From contig NZ_CP163512.1 in assembly GCF_041075285.1 (NCBI RefSeq), positions 4,286,955 to 4,350,954 of the forward strand: 64,000 bases of DNA. The letters are read 5' to 3'. Shown piece by piece: positions 28,552-37,058 of this stretch. This DNA comes from Providencia rettgeri. GTDB taxonomy: Bacteria > Pseudomonadota > Gammaproteobacteria > Enterobacterales > Enterobacteriaceae. The notes beneath the pieces are model-generated. The model was not told the DNA's origin, did not search any database, and saw only the letters and a list, made by a program, of their open reading frames with translations. A program made the position numbers and the translations under genes. Every line of letters starts with the position of its first letter. Within the stretch, counting starts at the first letter, position 1.

Positions 28552-29847
28552 ATGAAACTGTATAATTTAAAAGATAACAACGAACAAGTCAGCTTCGCGC
28601 AAGCCGTTAAACAAGGTTTAGGTAAGCAGCAAGGTCTATTTTTCCCACAAGACTTGCCCGAGTTTAGTGCGGCAGAAATTGACGAATTATTAAAATTAGA
28701 TTTCGTCACGCGTAGTAGCAAAATTTTGAGTGCATTTATTGGGGATGAAATTCCTGAGGCTGAGCTTGCCGCGCGCGTAAAAGCAGCATTTGCGTTTCCC
28801 GCGCCTGTTTCCAGAGTGGAAGATGATGTCGCGACTCTTGAGTTATACCACGGCCCAACACTGGCGTTTAAAGACTTCGGTGGGCGTTTTATGGCGCAGG
28901 CGCTAGGGCAAGTTGCCGGTGAGCTACCTGTTACAATTTTAACTGCAACTTCCGGTGATACGGGGGCTGCTGTTGCGCACGCATTTTATCGTTTGAATAA
29001 TGTTCAAGTGGTGATCCTCTACCCAGAAGGGAAAATTAGCCCTCTGCAAGAGAAACTGTTTTGTACATTAGGTGAAAACATTCACACTGTGGCTATCAAA
29101 GACGATTTCGATGCATGCCAAGCATTAGTTAAGCAATCATTTGATGATGAGGAACTGAAAAAAGCGTTATTCTTAAATTCAGCTAACTCGATCAATATCA
29201 GCCGTTTATTAGCACAGGTCTGCTATTACTTTGAAGCCGTTGCGCAGATCCCTGCTGAAAAGCGCGACCATTTAGTGATCTCCGTACCTAGTGGTAATTT
29301 TGGGGATCTAACGGCAGGGTTACTGGCCAAATCGATGGGCTTACCCGTTAAGCGTTTTATTGCGGCAACTAACGTAAATGACACTGTTCCACGTTATTTA
29401 GTCGATGGTGAGTGGAGACCAAATCAAACGATTGCAACATTATCTAACGCGATGGATGTAAGCCAACCAAACAATTGGCCGCGTATTGAAGAACTGTTCC
29501 GTCGTAAAGGTTGGTCTTTGAAAGAATTAGGTTATGGCGCAGTTGATGATGAAGTGACAAAAGATACCGTGCGTGAATTAGATAAAAAAGGTTATTTATC
29601 TGAGCCCCATGCAGCGGTTGCCTATCGCGTATTACGAGATCAACTCCAAGAAGGCGAATATGGTCTATTTTTAGGGACCGCGCACCCAGCTAAATTCAAA
29701 GAAAGTGTGGAAGAGATCTTAAATAAACAGATCCCTTTACCGAAAGAATTAGCAGAACGTGCAGAGTTACCGCTGTTATCTCACGTCTTACCAGCTGATT
29801 TTGCGAAATTGCGTGAATTTTTGATGAAATTAGCGCCGAAGCAATAA
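28552..29847 (+). CDS. thrC: Threonine synthase
   Basis: 431 residues. PLP-dependent fold: the cofactor Lys lies in PTLAFKDFGGRF (about residue 107), with the phosphate-binding SGDTGAA and SVPSGNFGDLTAG motifs. It converts phosphohomoserine to threonine, the last step of the operon. It starts 3 nt after thrB. The transcript ends in a terminator split and duplicated by a repeat element. Confidence 0.97.
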   Translation: MKLYNLKDNNEQVSFAQAVKQGLGKQQGLFFPQDLPEFSAAEIDELLKLDFVTRSSKILSAFIGDEIPEAELAARVKAAFAFPAPVSRVEDDVATLELYHGPTLAFKDFGGRFMAQALGQVAGELPVTILTATSGDTGAAVAHAFYRLNNVQVVILYPEGKISPLQEKLFCTLGENIHTVAIKDDFDACQALVKQSFDDEELKKALFLNSANSINISRLLAQVCYYFEAVAQIPAEKRDHLVISVPSGNFGDLTAGLLAKSMGLPVKRFIAATNVNDTVPRYLVDGEWRPNQTIATLSNAMDVSQPNNWPRIEELFRRKGWSLKELGYGAVDDEVTKDTVRELDKKGYLSEPHAAVAYRVLRDQLQEGEYGLFLGTAHPAKFKESVEEILNKQIPLPKELAERAELPLLSHVLPADFAKLREFLMKLAPKQ

Positions 29848-29863
29848 TCTGAAAGTTATATCA

Positions 29864-30053
29864 AAACGGAAGCTTAGCTTCCGTTTCAGGCTGATGACAA
29901 ACATAACATGTTTGGCTGCAGGTTGAATAGATTTTGCAAATAGGCTAGAAAAATCAATATGTTGATTTTATGTTGCTAACACAAAGTGGGAAAAAACACG
30001 CTTTTATCCCACTTTGTCAACAACCTCAAACGGAAGCTTAGGCTTTCGTTTTT
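29864..30053 (+). terminator. Duplicated thrC terminator hairpin flanking a 141-bp repeat
   Basis: The hairpin AAACGGAAGC/GCTTCCGTTT occurs at 29864-29886 and, with two changes, at 30028-30053. Only the right copy has the T-run. Between them lies repeat copy 3 with no extra bases. Confidence 0.8.
29887..30027. repeat. Terminator-associated repeat element, copy 3
   Basis: 141 bp in the same orientation as copy 1, from CAGGCTGATGAC to GTCAACAACCTC, with the three internal palindromes (the middle one slightly degenerate). It lies between thrC and the Gly-rich genes. Confidence 0.85.
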
Positions 30054-30093
30054 AGGTTACAGAAGTCGAAACAGACATTTTCATTGTTATGAA

Positions 30094-30744
30094 TTAAATT
30101 AAAGTCGCTCCATCATCACCGTCTCGTCCTCCATCAGGTCCGCCGCGCCCACCTTTACCCGCTTTTCCTCCATTTGGTCCCGCATCACCGCCTTTTCCGC
30201 CGTCGCCGCTTCCAGAACCATCACCACCATTTCCGCCGTTCCCCCCATTCAGGCCACCGTTGCCACCATTGCCACCGTTACCATTGACGGAACCATTTCC
30301 TCCGTTACCCCCATTTCCTCTGCCATCACCATTTCCCCCATTGCCCCCATTACCACCATAAATACCGCCACTTCCGCCATTCCCCCCATTACCATTACTT
30401 CCCGGTGCGGCATGCCCACCATGGCTACCGTGACTCTGTGCTGATGAGTGACTTCCCCCGTTCCCTCCATTTCCACCGTGTTGTCCATCACCTCCGGAAC
30501 CACCGTGATTGCCATTATTGCCATTCGTTCCATTTTGGTTACTGCTGTTGATCTCTTGGTGCACCAATTGAAATCGATGTTGTTTTTGATGCATTAACAG
30601 ACAAGAGGATTGGAGCGTGGTTAACATTCGATTTTTATTTGATAAACAGTTAGTGGATAGATCAAATGTATTTGCCGCATGACCAGTAATCGAGATGCTG
30701 ATTAATAAAAGAGAGCAGAAAGATAGGATTGATTGGTTATTCAT
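30094..30744 (-). CDS. Exported glycine/asparagine-repeat protein
   Basis: 216 residues from the ATG at 30744, chosen for GGAGG 5 nt upstream and a signal peptide (MNNQSILSFCSLLLISISIT, cleaved near GHA-A). After about 50 ordinary residues with two Cys, the rest is low-complexity repeat of the type GGNGGNGG with scattered His, Ser and Asp, ending GGRDGDDGATLI. I do not recognise a family. Repetitive Gly/Asn surface or extracellular structural proteins look similar, but no function can be assigned. It is 57 bp downstream of a second, shorter protein of the same type and probably in one operon with it. Confidence 0.7.
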   Translation of the reverse strand: MNNQSILSFCSLLLISISITGHAANTFDLSTNCLSNKNRMLTTLQSSCLLMHQKQHRFQLVHQEINSSNQNGTNGNNGNHGGSGGDGQHGGNGGNGGSHSSAQSHGSHGGHAAPGSNGNGGNGGSGGIYGGNGGNGGNGDGRGNGGNGGNGSVNGNGGNGGNGGLNGGNGGNGGDGSGSGDGGKGGDAGPNGGKAGKGGRGGPDGGRDGDDGATLI

Positions 30745-30754
30745 AAGCGCCTCC

Positions 30755-30781
30755 AATTCCCCCTTTAGGCAAGGGGGAATT
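30755..30781 (-). promoter_or_regulatory. Hairpin abutting the ribosome-binding site of the 216-residue Gly-rich gene
   Basis: A perfect 11-bp stem (AATTCCCCCTT/AAGGGGGAATT, 5-nt loop) ends one base before the GGAGG of the downstream gene. It could slow processing or modulate translation between the two Gly-rich genes; it lacks a U-run. Confidence 0.5.
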
Positions 30782-30801
30782 TATTGATTGGTATGATTTA
30801 A

Positions 30802-31032
30802 TTAATGGCCATTCCCGCCATTCCCACCATTACCACCATTCCCGCCATTACCACCGCTGCCACCACTTCCTCCATGTCCACCGTTACCGCCATTCCCACC
30901 ATTTCCACCATGATTTTGCCATAGTTCTGATGTGGCTAAAGGGGGAGGATCGAGTAAAGAGAGAAAGGTAGTTGCTGCCAAAGAAGAGATTGGAAATAAT
31001 AAAGATATCATTAAAATTAATGTTTTATGCAT
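30802..31032 (-). CDS. Small exported glycine/asparagine-repeat protein
   Basis: 76 residues. The N-terminal signal peptide MHKTLILMISLLFPISSLAA is followed by about 20 ordinary residues and a C-terminal run of GGN/GGS/GGH repeats ending in GGNGH. The repeat type is the same as in the next gene downstream (30094-30744), suggesting a paralogous pair. An ordinary upstream spacing and start support that it is a real gene, although low-complexity sequence makes prediction less secure. Confidence 0.6.
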   Translation of the reverse strand: MHKTLILMISLLFPISSLAATTFLSLLDPPPLATSELWQNHGGNGGNGGNGGHGGSGGSGGNGGNGGNGGNGGNGH

Positions 31033-31189
31033 ATAAATTCCTTGTTTAAAGTGAATTAAATAAACTGCATAAAAAAGTCTAATTTATTATTTGTAGGATT
31101 CAATAGATTGACGATTTAATTGAATTATTAAATTTATTGGTTGTGACAGGTAAAATGATATTGGCGTTGAGTGGGGAAAATAAAAAGAA

Positions 31190-31227
31190 AAAAGTCATAT
31201 TATTAGAGGGTGTATAATATGACTTTT
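31190..31227 (-). terminator. Intrinsic terminator after the three-repeat exported protein gene
   Basis: Stem AAAAGTCATATTAT/ATAATATGACTTTT followed on the minus strand by a T-rich run. It separates the gene at 31235-31702 from the Gly-rich pair downstream, so these are likely different transcripts. Confidence 0.8.
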
Positions 31228-31234
31228 ATGAAAA

Positions 31235-31702
31235 TTAATTAAGTGCGTTTAAATGCTTTTGTATTTCTCTTTGAATAGATGCAGATGAACTATTTTCATG
31301 TAATTGTAACATCACAATTGCTTTTTCATGTTCATTCATATCAGCAAATAAAGTGCCTGGTTTTACTTTATTCTTTTTATACCCTGATGACTTCTCAAGG
31401 TGTGACTGAATACTACTTTCTATTGTCGGGGCCGTATTGTTTTGTGTAAAACTTAGGGCGATAGCGGCTTTTTCATGGCTATCTAATTGAGAAAATGCAG
31501 AGCCTGAATGAATGTTTTCCTCAGGATTAATGCCCGCTTGACTTAAATGTTTTTTAATTGCTTGTTGGGTAGCTGGTGAGCTACTATTTTCAGTAAATGA
31601 TAATGTAGTTGCTGTATTTTTATGAACATTTACATCTGAGTGCGCACTGGCGATATTCGTCGCCGAAACAATAAAACTTAATGCAATAATAACCTTTTTC
31701 AT
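31235..31702 (-). CDS. Exported protein of unknown function with three internal repeats, next to cusRS
   Basis: 155 residues with a signal peptide (MKKVIIALSFIVSATNIASA, cut before HSDV). The mature part is three copies of a roughly 40-residue unit: a Leu-rich strand such as LSFTENSS or LSFTQNNT, then a helix ending in IxxHL (IKKHL, IQSHL, IQKHL), joined by HEKAAIA or HEKAIVM links. No Cys; Met is rare and there are a few His, so it is not an obvious metal chelator like CusF or SilE. It lies downstream of cusS but has its own CusR-type operator (31778-31799) and terminator. I do not recognise the family; a copper-induced periplasmic role is inference from the operator. Confidence 0.75.
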   Translation of the reverse strand: MKKVIIALSFIVSATNIASAHSDVNVHKNTATTLSFTENSSSPATQQAIKKHLSQAGINPEENIHSGSAFSQLDSHEKAAIALSFTQNNTAPTIESSIQSHLEKSSGYKKNKVKPGTLFADMNEHEKAIVMLQLHENSSSASIQREIQKHLNALN

Positions 31703-31738
31703 TACTTGTCCTTACTTGACTAAATATATTTCAATAAG

Positions 31739-31799
31739 GCTATAATAATATAAAGACACTGTCTTATAACTGACAGTTACATGACAATATTGTCATTTT
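31739..31799 (-). promoter_or_regulatory. Candidate CusR-dependent promoter of the three-repeat protein gene
   Basis: At 31778-31799, read on either strand, a CusR-type palindrome TGACAA-TA-TTGTCA is present. One half-site matches AAAATGACAA at 8 of 10, the other (TTGTCATTTT) at 10 of 10. On the minus strand a TATAGC -10 (31744-31739) starts 34 bp beyond the box end, the same distance as TATAAC from the cusC box. No good -35 is visible, as expected for an activated promoter. Confidence 0.7.
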
Positions 31800-31816
31800 A
31801 TATTTTAACCCTATAG

Positions 31817-33208
31817 TCAAGTTTGGTTATCGGGTAAGAAAATAGTAAATCGTGTTGAGTATTCATCTGAAGCGACTGTGATTGTCCCTTTATGGGCGAA
31901 TATAATTGACTTAACAATCGCAAGGCCAATACCGCTTCCTTCATTTTTTCGTTGACGTGATTTATCTACACGATAAAAGCGATCGAATAACTTTGGTAAG
32001 TGTTCCTCTGGAATTTTTTTACCAGGGTTGCTAACAATAATTTCGATACCATTTTTGACATTTGCTAGCTTTATACTGACCGCGTCACCTTTTGGCGTAT
32101 AGCGAATTGCATTAGAAATTAAATTCGTTAGTGCCCTTCTTAGCATATCTTTATCGGCGAAAATGGGTTTTGCTTCCCCAACCATTTTTAGTTGAATGCC
32201 ATTGTCTTCAGCCAAAAATTCAAAATAATCAAAAATAAGCGCAATTTCTGATTGAATATCGACCTGTTTTTTTTCAGGGATCAGCCGATTATCATCAGCC
32301 TGTGCCAAGAATAACATCTCTGAGATCATACGTGAAAGGCGCTTATATTCTTCTAAGTTTGAATAGAGAACTTCTTCAAGTTCTTCTTTTGTGCGGTTTT
32401 TATTTAAAGAGATCTGAGTTTCAGTCATGAGGTTCGTAATTGGCGTCCGCATCTCGTGAGCTATATCAGCAGAAAAATTAGTTTGTCGAGCAAACACATC
32501 CTCAATTTTGACTATCATCTGGTTAAATGACTCAGTGAGTTGTTTTAATTCTTTTGGTACGGATGATGGATCTAATCGGACACTTAAATTTTCTGAGGTA
32601 ACATTTTTAATTTTGTCACTGACTTCCTTAAGGGGTTTTAGTCCTTTGATCACCAGAAAATAGACAATAAAGATAGTTACTACACATAGTAAAACGGCAC
32701 TAATGATTAAGCTACTGATTAGTGAGCTGAGGTAGCTATGGTGAAAATTAAGAGAAAGCGCAGTGACTAATCGATACTGTTTTATATTATTAGGTTGCCC
32801 AACCTGAATAGTGTTTTCGGTAATACGATAATATTCGATGTATTGTTCGTGATTATCTTTTTCAGCACTGTAGTTTTTTAAACGCTCAATAATGTCTTTG
32901 CTTGTATTGGGAGAGACTAACGTATTGCCATAATTATCTGAAAGGTAAACGGCAATATCTTGATGTTCGTTTAAAATAGTTTTTATATGAGAAAATTGTT
33001 CATTTTGTTGTTCTGTATTTTCGCTTAATAAACTACGGATAGTTAAATTTATCTGACTTAAGGTGTATTCATCTTGTTGTTTAAAATGCAATACAACAGA
33101 ATTGATCATGATCGAGCTAAACAATAATAAAGCCAGAGAGAGCGTTGCGCCGATCAAAATGACCAATCGAGTTGAAATGGCGATCGGCGTATTACATAAT
33201 TTAATCAT
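31817..33208 (-). CDS. cusS: Copper/silver sensor histidine kinase CusS
   Basis: 463 residues. A periplasmic sensor domain lies between two membrane segments (about residues 15-38 and 165-190), followed by HAMP, the H-box [14 protein letters not shown] (His about 251), N-box [13 protein letters not shown] and G-boxes (GSGIGLAIV). It senses periplasmic Cu(I)/Ag(I) and phosphorylates CusR. Its start overlaps cusR by 8 nt. Heavy-metal sensor kinases are similar to one another, but the adjacent cusCFBA makes the assignment firm. Confidence 0.93.
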   Translation of the reverse strand: MIKLCNTPIAISTRLVILIGATLSLALLLFSSIMINSVVLHFKQQDEYTLSQINLTIRSLLSENTEQQNEQFSHIKTILNEHQDIAVYLSDNYGNTLVSPNTSKDIIERLKNYSAEKDNHEQYIEYYRITENTIQVGQPNNIKQYRLVTALSLNFHHSYLSSLISSLIISAVLLCVVTIFIVYFLVIKGLKPLKEVSDKIKNVTSENLSVRLDPSSVPKELKQLTESFNQMIVKIEDVFARQTNFSADIAHEMRTPITNLMTETQISLNKNRTKEELEEVLYSNLEEYKRLSRMISEMLFLAQADDNRLIPEKKQVDIQSEIALIFDYFEFLAEDNGIQLKMVGEAKPIFADKDMLRRALTNLISNAIRYTPKGDAVSIKLANVKNGIEIIVSNPGKKIPEEHLPKLFDRFYRVDKSRQRKNEGSGIGLAIVKSIIFAHKGTITVASDEYSTRFTIFLPDNQT

Positions 33209-33884
33209 TTTCTGGGATCTCTAATAAATACCCCATTCCTCTAATGGTGTGGATCAGTTTAGGTTCATAGTTGTGATCAATCTTTGATCTTAGTCGTTTA
33301 ATTGCCACATCAATGACATTGGTGTCACTGTCAAAATTCATGTCCCAAACTTTTGAAGCAATTAACGGGCGAGATAAAACTTCACCTTGGTGTAAAACAA
33401 AAAATTCAAGTAGTGAAAATTCTTTACTGGTTAAATTAATTTTATCGTTAGCACGGGTGACACGCCGTTTAATTAAATCGACATGAAGGTCTGCAATATG
33501 AAATTGCGTTTTTTGGATATTATTATTACCACGACGCAATAATGTACGAACCCGTGCAAGTAATTCAGAAAAATCAAAAGGCTTAACCAAATAATCATCA
33601 GCCCCCAACTCAAGCCCCTTCACTCGGTGCTCAACATTACCCAGTGCTGTTAACATTAATATTGGGGTATTTTTTCCAACCGTTCGTAAGTTTTTGGCAA
33701 TTTCCCAACCATTAATATCTGGCAACATCACATCAAGAATAATTAAATCATACTCTTCCGTCGTCGCCATATGCAGTCCAGTGATCCCATTTTCTATTGC
33801 ATCAACAACAAAGCCAGATTCAGTTAATCCTTTAGATAGATATTCTCTGGTCTTTCGTTCGTCTTCCACAATAAGTAATTTCAC
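33201..33884 (-). CDS. cusR: Copper response regulator CusR
   Basis: 227 residues from a GTG at 33884 (GAGGT 6 nt upstream), which gives [16 protein letters not shown] and exactly the E. coli CusR length. A longer frame from 33926 is possible but lacks support. The receiver domain has Asp51 in [10 protein letters not shown]; the OmpR-type DNA-binding domain ends [20 protein letters not shown] and GMGYLLE. It activates cusCFBA from the palindrome in the 150-bp divergent interval. Confidence 0.95.
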   Translation of the reverse strand: MKLLIVEDERKTREYLSKGLTESGFVVDAIENGITGLHMATTEEYDLIILDVMLPDINGWEIAKNLRTVGKNTPILMLTALGNVEHRVKGLELGADDYLVKPFDFSELLARVRTLLRRGNNNIQKTQFHIADLHVDLIKRRVTRANDKINLTSKEFSLLEFFVLHQGEVLSRPLIASKVWDMNFDSDTNVIDVAIKRLRSKIDHNYEPKLIHTIRGMGYLLEIPEND

Positions 33885-33942
33885 AGTCACCTCGACAACG
33901 TATTTACACCTATCCATTCTAAGCATTGAAATCAGTAAATGT

Positions 33943-33964
33943 AAAATGACAAATTTGTCATTTT
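33943..33964. promoter_or_regulatory. CusR box between cusR and cusC
   Basis: A perfect 22-bp palindrome, AAAATGACAA and TTGTCATTTT separated by AT, is identical to the known CusR/CopR consensus. A TATAAC -10 for cusC lies 34-39 bp past it (33998-34003). Confidence 0.9.
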
Positions 33965-34036
33965 CATGTCATGAATCTAACAGGCGGTTTTTTTTACTAT
34001 AACGCCAAGTTAAATTACCAGAGGCATGGCTATACC

Positions 34037-35419
34037 ATGTATTTTCCTAAAATATTTTTGATAGCAAATGCCCTAATTTTAAGTGGCTGCGTTTCATTAG
34101 CGCCTGACTATCAGCGCCCAAATTTAAATGTACCGAGTCAGCTAAGCAGTAATATCGGTACCTTAGTTGAACAATCGACATTTTCAGTGCCAAGTTGGCA
34201 GATGTTTATTCGAGACTCGCAAATGAAGGCGGTTATCCAGCGTGCGCTTGAAAAAAACAGTGATCTTTATTTAGCGGCATTGGATGTTGAGGAAGCTAGG
34301 GCTCGCTTTGGGCTGGCCAGTGCAGAAAAATACCCACAAATGAATACGTCATTGGGGGGCGAGTATAGCCAAGGGCTAAAACAGAGTTCTGCATTTGATA
34401 AAAAATACAGTGCAGGCATCGATATTAGCTATGAGCTGGACTTTTTTGGGCGAATTAAGAATTTAGCTGAGGCGGATAGAGCAAATTTTATTGCTTCAAA
34501 AGAGATGCTCCGCGCGACCCAAATTATCACGATTAAAACAGTTGCAGATGCTTATTTAGATGTAGTGTATAACCAACAATTATTATCAATTGCACAAGAG
34601 ACGAAAGTCAGTTACCTGAATAGTCAATCGATAGTGGCGCAAAAAGTGGCAGCAGGCAAAGCAACACTAGCTGATTTAGAACAAGCACAAGGGCAAGTTC
34701 AGGCTATTGAAATTAATATCGAAAAAATTAACAGTGACATTGCCAGAAATGAAAATTTAGTTAACTTTTTAACTAATGATTATATTCAACAAATACAAAG
34801 CGCTTCAGGTCGTTTTGAGCCGGATTATCCGTTGATAACGACTCCTTTAACTTTGTCGTCTGATATTTTATTAAGTCGTCCTGATATTATGGCAGCAGAG
34901 CAAAAAATCATTTCTGAAAATGCCAATATTGGAGTAGCAAGGGCTGCATTTTTTCCTTCTATTTCTTTCAATACAGGTGTAGCTAACAATAACGATTCGT
35001 TGTCTGGTTTATTTGATTCCTCAAATGGTGTTTGGAATTTTATTCCAAAAATTACCTTGCCTATTTTCACAGGAGGAAAAAATAGCCGAAACCTAGAGTT
35101 AGCAAATATTCGTAAAAATAAAGCCATTGTGAATTATGAAAAAAGTATTCAAGTGGCCTTCCGTGAAGTGAAAGATGCGTTAGTGATTAAGTCTAGTTTG
35201 GAAAAACAATTAAGTGCTCAGGTGATATATGTCAATACATTGAAGAGCATCTTAGCACAGAAACAAACGAGTTACCGCTATGGTAGTACCAGCTACCTTG
35301 ATGTTCTTGAAGCGCAAAGAAGTTTATTTACTGAACAGCAAAATTTACTGAATTTAAAAATTGAACAGCAGAAGAATGAAGTGACTTTATTCTCTGCTCT
35401 TGGTGGTGGACTAATTTAA
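34037..35419 (+). CDS. cusC: Outer-membrane channel lipoprotein CusC
   Basis: 460 residues from the ATG at 34037. This start gives a lipoprotein signal MYFPKIFLIANALILSGC with the lipobox at Cys18 and the family length (E. coli 457). The upstream frame from 33971 would run through the promoter. The TolC-like (NodT family) repeats include LAPDYQRP at the mature N-terminus and two OEP domains. It forms the outer-membrane exit duct of the Cu(I)/Ag(I) efflux pump. Confidence 0.94.
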   Translation: MYFPKIFLIANALILSGCVSLAPDYQRPNLNVPSQLSSNIGTLVEQSTFSVPSWQMFIRDSQMKAVIQRALEKNSDLYLAALDVEEARARFGLASAEKYPQMNTSLGGEYSQGLKQSSAFDKKYSAGIDISYELDFFGRIKNLAEADRANFIASKEMLRATQIITIKTVADAYLDVVYNQQLLSIAQETKVSYLNSQSIVAQKVAAGKATLADLEQAQGQVQAIEINIEKINSDIARNENLVNFLTNDYIQQIQSASGRFEPDYPLITTPLTLSSDILLSRPDIMAAEQKIISENANIGVARAAFFPSISFNTGVANNNDSLSGLFDSSNGVWNFIPKITLPIFTGGKNSRNLELANIRKNKAIVNYEKSIQVAFREVKDALVIKSSLEKQLSAQVIYVNTLKSILAQKQTSYRYGSTSYLDVLEAQRSLFTEQQNLLNLKIEQQKNEVTLFSALGGGLI

Positions 35420-35433
35420 TTATGAGAACAAAT

Positions 35434-35769
35434 ATGAAAAAATTACATAGTATTGTTTTTGCCCTTTCTGTCGGAATATTTACTGCAACAGGTTATGCGA
35501 ATGTGGATCATCATGCGGTTTTTTCTGAAAAGGTTGCAATACCAGTTATTAATACAGAAGGTAAATTAATTTCTATTGATAAAGAAAATAAGAAATTAAC
35601 CATTAGTCACAAAGAAATTGAAAGCATTGGTTGGCCTCCAATGACGATGCGCTTCACCTATGAAGATGAAAATATAATTAAAGGCCTACAAGATAACGAC
35701 GAATTAAAATTTTCCTTTGTACAAAAAGGTAATCTTTCAATATTGAAATCCGTCGAAAAAATAAACTAA
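35434..35769 (+). CDS. cusF: Periplasmic copper/silver chaperone CusF
   Basis: 111 residues from the ATG at 35434. An ATG 12 nt upstream is also possible, but GAGAA placed about 6 nt before 35434 and the signal peptide MKKLHSIVFALSVGIFTATG favour the inner one. The metal site is intact: His in ISHKEI, then WPPMTMRF with Trp and two Met, as in E. coli CusF. It hands Cu(I)/Ag(I) to CusB. Confidence 0.93.
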   Translation: MKKLHSIVFALSVGIFTATGYANVDHHAVFSEKVAIPVINTEGKLISIDKENKKLTISHKEIESIGWPPMTMRFTYEDENIIKGLQDNDELKFSFVQKGNLSILKSVEKIN

Positions 35770-35786
35770 TTAGATAGAGAGATGTT

Positions 35787-37055
35787 ATGTCATTAATTAA
35801 CCTCACTAAATTGCTGTTGGTTATTATTATATCGAGCGTTATTTCAATCTTGTCTTATCGCTATTTTTTTGTTGAAGGAAATAATAGTCAACCGATTGAA
35901 AAACAAGAACGCACGGTATTGTATTGGTATGATCCGATGCACCCAAACACCAAGTTTGATCAAGCGGGTAAGTCGCCATTTATGGACATGGATCTTGTGC
36001 CTAAATATGCCGATGAAAACCAAGACTCGGTAGATAGTCAAGGGATCACCATTAACCCGACGCAAACCCAAAATCTAGGGTTAAAAACCGTTGAGGTTAA
36101 ATGGGGACAGTTAAACTATGACCTAACATTTCCTGCCGAAATCGCTTTTAACGACCACCAATTTGCGATTGTACAAGCGAGGGAAAGTGGTTTTGTCGAA
36201 AAAGTATATCCATTTACGATTGGTGAGCGGATCCAAAAAGGTGTTCCTATTGCAGACTTGACGATCCCTGCTTGGGTGGAAGCGCAAAGTGAATATCTTG
36301 CACTAAAACAAATGGGGGCGAGTCAAACTGATCTTAATAGCGTGATCGAACGTTTACGATTAAATGGTATGCCTGAAGGGGCGATTTCCCAATTTATTAA
36401 AACAAGAAAAGTGCAAACGCGTTTTACTATTCAAGCGCCGATATCAGGGGTTATTACTGCATTAAATCTGCGTTTAGGAATGAATGTTTCTAAAGAAATG
36501 ACTATTGCTCAAATACAGGGAACAAACCCGGTGTGGGTGAATGCATCTGTTTCTCAATCAGTGGCGGAATTGTTAACGAAGCAAGCGCAATTTTCTGTTT
36601 CTATTCCCGCTTATCCAACTCAGCAATTTACGGTAAAAAACTGGTTGATATTACCGAGCGCAGATCAAGCAAGTCGCACAATTAATATTCGTGTAGAAAT
36701 TGCAGATAACGAAAATTTATTAAAGCCGGGTATGACCGCCTATTTAAACTTGCTGGCGAAAGGGCCAGAGAGTTTATTAATTCCATCTCAAGCTATTGTG
36801 GATTCAGGGAAAGAGCAACACGTTATTGTGGTGGGTGAACAAGGGGAGTTTATCCCTAAAAAAGTGAGTGTTATCAATGAATCCCAGCAAACAACGGCGA
36901 TTTCACAAGGGTTACAAGTTGGCGAAAAGATTGTAACGCAAGGCATTTTCCTGATCGATTCAGAAGCGAATATCGCAGGGGCATTAGCCCGAATGGAAGC
37001 GCTTCCCACACAACCTGAGTCATCAAATCATTCATCACATAAATCTCAGGAGTAG
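35787..37055 (+). CDS. cusB: Membrane fusion protein CusB
   Basis: 422 residues with an N-terminal membrane anchor (LLLVIIISSVISILSYRYFF), the heavy-metal-binding segment YDPMHPNTKFDQAGKSPFMD (continuing MDLVPKYA) whose Met residues bind Cu/Ag, and lipoyl, beta-barrel and membrane-proximal domains. It links CusA to CusC and activates transport. It sits 17 nt after cusF, and the next start is 3 nt after its stop. Confidence 0.95.
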   Translation: MSLINLTKLLLVIIISSVISILSYRYFFVEGNNSQPIEKQERTVLYWYDPMHPNTKFDQAGKSPFMDMDLVPKYADENQDSVDSQGITINPTQTQNLGLKTVEVKWGQLNYDLTFPAEIAFNDHQFAIVQARESGFVEKVYPFTIGERIQKGVPIADLTIPAWVEAQSEYLALKQMGASQTDLNSVIERLRLNGMPEGAISQFIKTRKVQTRFTIQAPISGVITALNLRLGMNVSKEMTIAQIQGTNPVWVNASVSQSVAELLTKQAQFSVSIPAYPTQQFTVKNWLILPSADQASRTINIRVEIADNENLLKPGMTAYLNLLAKGPESLLIPSQAIVDSGKEQHVIVVGEQGEFIPKKVSVINESQQTTAISQGLQVGEKIVTQGIFLIDSEANIAGALARMEALPTQPESSNHSSHKSQE

Positions 37056-37058
37056 ACC

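Noticed and set aside
30249..30533. 94-codon Met/Val/Gly-rich frame inside the Gly-rich gene
   Set aside because: It is an alternative frame of low-complexity GGN-coding DNA, with no signal peptide or ribosome-binding site.
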